A stretch of DNA of 64,000 bases from Apium graveolens. Taxonomy: Eukaryota > Streptophyta > Magnoliopsida > Apiales > Apiaceae. The stretch lies in contig NC_133652.1 of NCBI RefSeq assembly GCF_009905375.1, forward strand, positions 122,099,797 to 122,163,796, read 5' to 3'. Every line of letters begins with the position of its first letter. The first letter of the stretch is position 1. A model generated the notes under the pieces. That model was not told where the DNA came from, searched no databases, and saw only the letters and a list, made by a program, of their open reading frames with translations. Positions 57,665 through 64,000 of the stretch are shown one piece after another. A program made the position numbers and the translations under genes.

Positions 57665-58159
57665 CTAGTCATCCAGAATCTCTCTCAACACAACCAACAT
57701 CCAGCGAATGATCTTATGTAGCCTCCGGGCCTCAGCATCAGCATCACTAGTGGATGGTCGTTCATCCAATCTCTTCCGGGCAACCTGCTCCACCATCTTA
57801 ACCCAAACTCGCCACTCATCATCCATAACTGAAGTGCTCTTCCTAGACTCTCGGGCTAGCCTATCCACCAAAGCTCCCAACTCAGGAATACGGGAGTAAA
57901 CAAAGTCTCGGTCCTGGGCAAACTTGCCAGCAACACTGACAGGTACAGTCTTAGGCATCTTAGACACTGGCTCAGGGGCTGGGGTCTCTGAATCTGGCCT
58001 CAAGGGTGAAATCTGCATAGGGATCTCACTACTCTCAGAGGGATCCTCCTCTGGGTCTGAACTAACATATATAGGCTCCTCTGGAAAGGGTGGAATGGGG
58101 TCCACTGGGGTACCGGTTAAACTAATCTCGGAATGTGAATCACTACCACTATTGGGATC
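57665..58159 (-). CDS. Element I internal ORF, candidate exon 2
   Basis: 164 codons to TAG at 57665. Acidic, Ser/Pro-rich N-terminal half (PPFPEEPIYVSSDPEEDP) and a helical, charged C-terminal half (DDEWRVWVKMVEQVARKRLD, EARRLHKIIRWMLVVLREIL). No ATG lies near its upstream end; instead TTTTGTGTTTTCTCTCAG precedes the first codon, a strong splice-acceptor pattern, with CCCTAACG as a branch-point candidate about 37 bases upstream. I do not recognise the protein; gag-like by position. Joined in frame to 58672-58752 it would total 191 aa. Confidence 0.6.
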   Translation of the reverse strand, partial: DPNSGSDSHSEISLTGTPVDPIPPFPEEPIYVSSDPEEDPSESSEIPMQISPLRPDSETPAPEPVSKMPKTVPVSVAGKFAQDRDFVYSRIPELGALVDRLARESRKSTSVMDDEWRVWVKMVEQVARKRLDERPSTSDADAEARRLHKIIRWMLVVLREILDD

Positions 58160-58671
58160 CTGAGAGAAAACACAAAACAGCAACTAAGAAACAACGTTAG
58201 GGTTAAATAAAGCTTCCAGCTAACTCACACCCTAACTCTAGTTTCTACTTTAACTAATACACACTTTCCTTAGACTATACCTAATAGTCTAACTCAACTC
58301 TACATGAGTCGAACTCTCTAATGATATAAATATATACCCACAATACCCTTTTTTATTCCTAACTTGTCTCAGGGACTAGATCATGTAGCTCTGATACCAA
58401 CTTATGACGCCCTCAATCTCGGGGTTAGGAAATGAGGACCCACATACCTTTAATCTAATAATTATATAAACATAAATCCTGATTAACTACCAACAAGATC
58501 AAACAGGATAAAGTATGAGATAAGATTACAACTACCAACCATAAAATATAACTTACAACCCCAAAATAATATAAAATATACATAGTCGATCCCGACTTGG
58601 AACCGACAGATAACCCATTATATCTTTACAACCTTCTGGCTAAGCGCTTTCTCACTCAAAAACATCTTTAC
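58160..58671 (-). other. Candidate intron spanning the LTR end and primer site
   Basis: 512 bases from CAG|GTAAAG (donor) to TTTTCTCTCAG|GAT (acceptor), phase 0 at both ends. It removes the LTR 3' end and primer site from the spliced RNA, so the spliced RNA could not be the reverse-transcription template. Confidence 0.45.
58388..58399 (-). promoter_or_regulatory. Primer-binding site of element I (tRNA-iMet)
   Basis: Minus strand TGGTATCAGAGC just inside the LTR. Confidence 0.88.
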
Positions 58672-61600
58672 CTGCTCTGGCAACTGGAAGCCCTCAACAC
58701 GATAGGGACCACTAGGTACGCTCTTACGAGCAGTGCGCCTAAGCCTGGCCATCTTCTAGCTTAACTGCCATGGTTAGGTTAAAACAAAATATATGAGTAT
58801 AAAACTCAGCAAGTAACTATAAAGTAGTTCTATGATATGAAATCCACAATTTACTTTACCAAACTCAGGGCATTCTACTTTATCAGTTCTAGGTGGCAGA
58901 TTTCCATCTTTTGGGTTAAGGAAGGGTTATGAAGGAAGAGTGTGGGGCTTTCATGGAACAAGACTCAAAGCAGGGTGAAAGCCGACATTAATTACAAATC
59001 ATTAAAGGATCAAAACAGATCTTTCAGAAAGGAAACCGACAATATTTTCATTATATGGAATCAATTATATGATCAACAGATTAAAATCAGGGTTCACGAG
59101 CTTTAAGCTTTACAAAATCACAATCAACTCTTTTAAACGCAATATAAACCATTTTCATTTTCAAAGAATTCATTACTGAGTAGGAAGTTTCCATTCTTTT
59201 TTAAAATCAATATAGAACCCTTGATTGGACCACTTTATCTTTCATTTCATTATAATACGGGTGATCAGCCCGTACCGACCTCCATCCGGTCATTAAGGTA
59301 CCATACGACATAATTTCAGCCTTAAACTGGACTAGCCCCACTAGCGTCTTACAATGACTGGACTAGTCCCACTAGCCTCTTACGTCCAATCCAATCCATC
59401 AGGAATTCATTTGGAAAACCTTGAGTTGGAAACAGTAGGTTTTCAAAATTCATTTTATCATTACCAAGAATATGAAATCATTCGGACTCTTTCAAGTCGA
59501 AACACATTCTTAGATTCAATTTCAAGAAATCAAAGTTAAGGAAATGAATCAAAGATAGGAAAGAGCAATTCTAGGGATCTTGAATCAATGATATCAAGGT
59601 ACTTAAGTTAGAAGAATCAATATCTGTTTCAAGGATCAATAGGAAATATGGTGATCAAGGAATATGGTATCATTACAAGGGGTTTGTAAAGGTAATTATA
59701 GGGTTTATAACAGTTCATAGTATGACAATTAATTTGAACAGGAAATACAGGTTACCAAAGGGTTATATCAATAAGCTTGTCAATTTCAGTTTAACAAGAT
59801 CAAGACAGGGTATCTCGAATCATTAACAGGGGTTCATTATTTTAACAGTTCAATACTCTACATGGTATGAACAATAACCTCTCTATAACCATTTACAAAA
59901 GTAATGAGAGTTACTTGCCTGAATTCGCTTTCCTGAAGGTTGAACTACTGCCACCTAGTATACCCTTCCTTTTCCTATCCTGAATGCCCTCACGCTCCGA
60001 ATCTACAATAAAAACCAAAACCTTAATCAGTTTCTCAACTCTCGTTCCCGGAATGATCATTCAATACGATATCTCGATTATACTCTTGACTCAAATATAC
60101 GAGTATAGCTTATACATATATGCACATAGCACATAACACATTCCTTTCTCATAGCCTTTATATCTTTATATACTCATCAATCGACTCATACTTGCTTAAC
60201 CTTAACTATTATTCAAATCACACCAATATAACTCTTACGAGTACATGATTTATTCACAACTAAATCTTTTGCGACCATAACTGTCACTTATAGTTCTTTA
60301 ATATCAAACCACTTAATTCCCTTTTTCTTTTATTCCTTAATTTGAACCATAACATCATTTAATCAAATAAATGAATCACATATCTCCTATAATTTCACAT
60401 GCAATCACTTAGCAAGGTAATGGAACCAAATCAATCGCTTTTCTACTTATATACCATTCGGCTATAAACCTAAAACACAACCGAATCATAATCACACGAA
60501 GAATCGAAAATCAACACCCTCTTTTAATTATCAAATTCGAACACAGCATCATCCAATCAATGACATGCAACCAAGTTCTTATTAGTAACTAAGATAATTA
60601 ACATATAATCTCACACTTAATTCTTTTTTAACCATAAGACCCATTCGGGTTTTTCAAGAAATCACACATGCAAGGTTTTAAATCACAATTTCAACTTGTT
60701 TTACACCTTATCTTAGACATTCAACTCATTTTCATCACGATTTTCGAATCAGAAACAAAGCATCACTTAGTGACTCAAGCCTTAATCATATTATCCAATT
60801 AAACATGCATGCATTCTCTAGTTCTTCTTTTAAACCAACATGCAATCACATTTCTCACTAAATAAGCTTAGTTTATACTAAGATCAAGTCACCAAGTCCA
60901 ATTCCCCTTTTTATTAGTACAAAGCCGAACCAAAATCCCCAACATGCAACCCTCAAATTCGATTCCTTAAGCATCAAATCAATTACATAAATCCAAATTC
61001 TTTTAACACATTCATAGCAATCCATTTATCAATCACACACTTAAATTTCAAAGGAAGTACAAAACCCTTTTTGAACTTTTCAAGAAACCAAGACATATAA
61101 TAGCTACATAAAATTTTTAAAGAGCATAAAACTCAAAAATCACATTAACATATCATTTTCTTAAAATTCCACCGGCTCTCCTTAGATCATGGTCGGTGGT
61201 GGTCGAAATTAAGAGTGCCCATAACGGGTCTCCTCTTGAGTTTTAAACCACAAAATCTCTTGAATCTTCTCTTGTGATCGTGCATCAAGAAATCGTATTT
61301 CCTTGAACACAACCATAGAGATGGAACCATAAACACTTACATAAACACTTACATGCAAGTAGTGTTTGAGTAGTATACCAAAAATAGAAGCTGCAGATGG
61401 TAATATCTTTGAATTTGAGTGAGTATTCGGTGTTGCATGCAAGAGAGAGAAGAGAGATGGGGAGAGAGCCGAGAGAGAGAGAGTGTTCGAGAGAGAGGAA
61501 GAAAGAAAGTGAGGGAGAGGGGGAGGATGCTCACATGAAAAGAAAGAAGAAAGAAGGGGGGGAGAGTGAGTTTATATTTGTATTAGGGCCAAGGGTATTT

Positions 61601-62404
61601 TAGTAATCTACTAAATCCCTTTTTGTTTGATTAATCTTTTCTTTTTACTTAAATAAGATAGAAATTGAATATTGAATATATCCCTCTCGGATAGTCGAAA
61701 ATTATTGCAAATGACAATTTTAAGACGTAGATCTCGAAATTAGCTTTCCAACCATTACTAATAATAAACTTTTGAGCGAACGGTTGATTTTATATGATTT
61801 TCACAAGTTTGTGCTAATAATAGCATTTTATCACATAAAAATCAATTTATAATGTAACGATCACCAAATAAATCCGTCCATCATTTTTAAAAAGTCTCTA
61901 GGACTATTACGAAGATAACAGAACAAATCTCATGCCTTTATCTTACTCAGATAATTTTATAAAAATGTGCGAAGGTTAAATAAACCTTATTTAAATCAAA
62001 TAATTCCCTTAAATCCATAAAAATGTCAACAGATCACGTAATCATGCATACATACAAGAAAGCACATATATGAACACATCACAACTCATGTCTGATCATA
62101 AAATTTGTCCTTCTTTAATTTTATTCCTTTCTACGCGTACCGGGTCACGTTCAGCCTGACGGCCCGACGCTCAGCGTTTCAATCATGCTTCACAATATTG
62201 TTATCGACCGACACGTCATTAGAACACATTACTTTACTCAAGCATTTCATTTCACATAATAACACATAGTTCTCATTTTAAATGCCTTAATCCCTTTTTA
62301 GGACGGGTTCCGTTTTACTTAACGGCCCGACAACACAGCTTAACTCCTAAGCTGACTCTTTAAATTGGAACGCTTCTATTTACGCTCCTAGATTATAATA
62401 TACT
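58403..62404 (-). repeat. 5' LTR of element I, truncated by Tat J
   Basis: Homologous to solo LTR G in inverted orientation; ends GAGGGCGTCATA at 58403, where G has CACA. The outer roughly 110 bases are displaced by the insertion of J at 62405. TATAAACTC on the minus strand at 61568-61576. Confidence 0.85.
58672..58752 (-). CDS. Candidate exon 1 in the LTR of element I
   Basis: ATG at 58752, 27 codons (MARLRRTARKSVPSGPYRVE...) ending with CAG at 58672 before GTAAAGATG. The matching ORF in solo LTR G is also 81 bases. A short upstream ORF overlaps the ATG in both copies. Without splicing the frame runs on for 17 codons to TAA. Its N-terminus superficially resembles the histone H3 tail (TARKS), probably by chance. 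Confidence 0.5.
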
Positions 62405-62951
62405 TGATAGGGATAAATAAGTCCTGATTTTATAATTAATGGGCTGATAGGCCCAATAATAAGATGTATAATATTCAGACCAGAAAGGTTAAGCCTGACG
62501 GACCAGATCAGGCCTGGTGGAATAAAAAAGGCCCAAAAAGCCCTAATTATTAATTAATTTCGTAATTAATTAATAAGGGAGAAATCAGATGTTGAAAAGA
62601 GTCCCGATGAGGATATAAATCCTTAGAGATTAGCCTCAAGGGGACCTAAAAGGATAAGGAATCAGCTTCCTACTTCCTAGGACTCCTAAGTCTATCCTAA
62701 TTCAGAGGCTTATCCACCAAGTCTCCTATACCAAGTCCAATTCAAGGACTCCCACATCTATATAAGGGGTCTCACCCCCACCAATCAGAACTACGTTTTT
62801 TGACTTGATCCTTGGCAATCAGCAAGGTACGTAGGCATCTTGTTAAGGCAGATTGAGTCACGAAATACAAGAGCAGTCAAATCGAGCCTTGGAGCTCACG
62901 TTCCTTAGTATTAAATACAGCAATTATATATAGTAGTTTTAATCCATAACA
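62405..62951 (+). repeat. 5' LTR of Tat element J
   Basis: TGATAGGG...CATAACA, 547 bp, homologous to the 580-bp LTR of Tat C without the 27-bp duplication. TATATAAG at 62759-62766 lies about 190 bases before the LTR end. Confidence 0.88.
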
Positions 62952-62953
62952 TT

Positions 62954-62972
62954 TGGCGCCGTCTGTGGGAAA
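62954..62972 (+). promoter_or_regulatory. Primer-binding site of Tat J
   Basis: TGGCGCCGTCTGTGGGAAA, two bases after the LTR and identical to that of Tat C. Confidence 0.78.
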
Positions 62973-62987
62973 AACGCAACAACAACC

Positions 62988-64000
62988 ATGGCGAGAACAC
63001 GGAGAACAACCAGCACTCTGGAGGAGGGAACACCATCAGGGACAACCCAGGTGATTTCATCAACCGTGGAGGTTCCTCCCCATTCAACTTATGCATCTAC
63101 TCAGGGGGAAGCCCAGACAGGGGCAACTCATCCTCAGCCACAAGGGACAACTCCCCCGACTATTCAAGGTACGAATCCTCAAGTTCAACAAATACATATA
63201 CCTGTGAATTCTCGACCCGTCGGGTATGAATATTCAACTATTGTTACTACTAACCCCCCTTATGGGATGCCCCTTCACCCTGAGGTTGGAGGAAGTGGAT
63301 ATGCTGGGCGAAGCGAAGCACGAGGGCGGTCGCCCCCCTATATACGAGGTTTGGATCCTATCCCTGAGGATCGGGAATTTTCTGGTCCATACACTGAGAG
63401 AGACTCCGAACCTTCGGATGATGAAGTGGCCCCGAGAAGGAGGCGTCCTGGAAAAGAGCCAATGGCCGATGGAAGGCAACGCCCCCAAAGCACCCCAGGG
63501 GCAAATCCCCAAGAAGTGCAGGAAAAGATCATGGCTCATGAGGCTGAAATCCAAAGGCTGAGGCATGATTTGGAGGCTCACCAAGCCACCAGACCCCACA
63601 TACCTCCTAGGGGGAGAAATCCTCCTCCTATCATAGACCTGGATGGTCCGGTAAGAAGAAGGGCTGCTATCCCAAGAACTGATCCAAGCAATCTCCTTCC
63701 CCTTGGAGATCCTGATGATCCAACTCCACCCTTCACAGAAGAGATAATGAATGCCCATATCTCAAGAAAATTTAAGATGCCCACTATCAAAGCCTATGAT
63801 GGCACGGGAGACCCCGCTAATCATGTTAGGACATTCTCTAATGCACTGCTGCTGCAACCCGTGAATGATGCTATAAAATGTCGGGCCTTCCCTCAAACCC
63901 TGTCGGGTATGGCTCAAAGATGGTACAGTCGCCTACCCCCAAATTCTATTGGATCATTCAGAGAATTAAGTCAGGCTTTTATTAAGCAATTCATCAGTGG
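62988..64000 (+). CDS. gag: Tat J gag, open at window end
   Basis: ATG at 62988 in ACCATGGCG context opens a frame with no stop through base 64000 (337 codons). Pro/Gln/Thr-rich N-terminus (QPQGTTPPTIQ), PYTERDSEPSDDEVAPRRRR, a Glu/Arg-rich helix (QEVQEKIMAHEAEIQRLRHD), then the gag domain: EEIMNAHISRKFKMP, YDGTGDPANHVRTFS, LSGMAQRWYSRLPPNSI and FRELSQAFIKQFIS. Stops found in Tat C are absent here, for instance Trp is kept in AQRWY. Forms the particle shell in active relatives. Confidence 0.92.
   Translation, partial: MARTRRTTSTLEEGTPSGTTQVISSTVEVPPHSTYASTQGEAQTGATHPQPQGTTPPTIQGTNPQVQQIHIPVNSRPVGYEYSTIVTTNPPYGMPLHPEVGGSGYAGRSEARGRSPPYIRGLDPIPEDREFSGPYTERDSEPSDDEVAPRRRRPGKEPMADGRQRPQSTPGANPQEVQEKIMAHEAEIQRLRHDLEAHQATRPHIPPRGRNPPPIIDLDGPVRRRAAIPRTDPSNLLPLGDPDDPTPPFTEEIMNAHISRKFKMPTIKAYDGTGDPANHVRTFSNALLLQPVNDAIKCRAFPQTLSGMAQRWYSRLPPNSIGSFRELSQAFIKQFIS

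Larger units (their letters stand above)
57450..62404 (-). mobile_element. Non-autonomous LTR element I (LARD-like)
   Basis: A minus-strand 5' LTR (58403-62404), tRNA-Met primer site and about 940 bases of internal DNA with one ORF and no pol domain; the left end is cut at fragment H and the right end by Tat element J. A large LTR plus an internal region without pol is the pattern of large retrotransposon derivatives, although truncation could also explain the missing pol. Confidence 0.75.
62405..64000 (+). mobile_element. Tat-lineage gypsy element J, 5' part
   Basis: LTR, primer site and an uninterrupted gag in the plus strand, inserted in the LTR of element I and continuing beyond the window. 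It looks much better preserved than Tat C. Confidence 0.87.

Noticed and set aside
61397..61603. Arg/Glu-rich ORF in the LTR of element I
   Set aside because: Created by the GA/CT-rich leader tract on the wrong strand; low complexity only.

Overview
The window is plant nuclear DNA made almost entirely of LTR retrotransposons. The evidence is plant-type Ty3/gypsy lineages (Tekay chromovirus, Athila, Tat), a SIRE/Maximus-like Ty1/copia lineage, initiator-tRNA-Met primer sites and an Au-type SINE. A eudicot with a repeat-rich genome fits, but family or species cannot be fixed from this sequence. I see no convincing host protein-coding gene.

Layout, left to right. (A) 1-3752, minus strand: 5' half of a decayed copia element cut by the window edge. 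(B) 3753-27819, plus strand: a related decayed copia element joined head-to-head to A. B has gag, protease, integrase, RT, RNase H, a long third ORF (21792-26336) and a 3' LTR-like terminus that is a 1.28-kb inverted repeat. B is split by a young, nearly intact minus-strand Tekay chromovirus (5790-17691; target duplication GCTAA; ~3.4-kb LTRs; 1306-aa pol). (C) 27820-47283, minus strand: an old Tat-lineage gypsy element, split by B on its RT side, by a complete Athila element D (29021-40423), and by a 3.9-kb Tekay-type solo LTR E (41934-45851; target duplication GTGGG). 47284-48213: AT-rich DNA holding a SINE. (F) 48214-about 56661, minus strand: an Athila deletion derivative whose 3' LTR is split by a 4.1-kb solo LTR G (49285-53382, plus). 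(H) 56662-57449: an LTR fragment of the E family. (I) 57450-62404, minus strand: a non-autonomous element with an LTR of the G family. (J) 62405-64000, plus strand: 5' LTR and open gag of a second Tat element, running off the window.

The most unusual signals are these. Element I carries a candidate spliced ORF that starts inside its 5' LTR, splices across the LTR end and primer site, and stays in frame into the only internal ORF. The third ORFs of copia B and Athila D, unrelated elements, are each preceded by a TATA box and a short leader, as if each had its own promoter. Athila D repeats the same GC-rich motif cluster upstream of its LTR TATA boxes and upstream of its ORF3 TATA box. A CCGACGGATGAT-like motif recurs, often as inverted pairs, through coding and non-coding parts of the copia elements. 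All element names are family-level calls made by eye from motifs; no database search was run.
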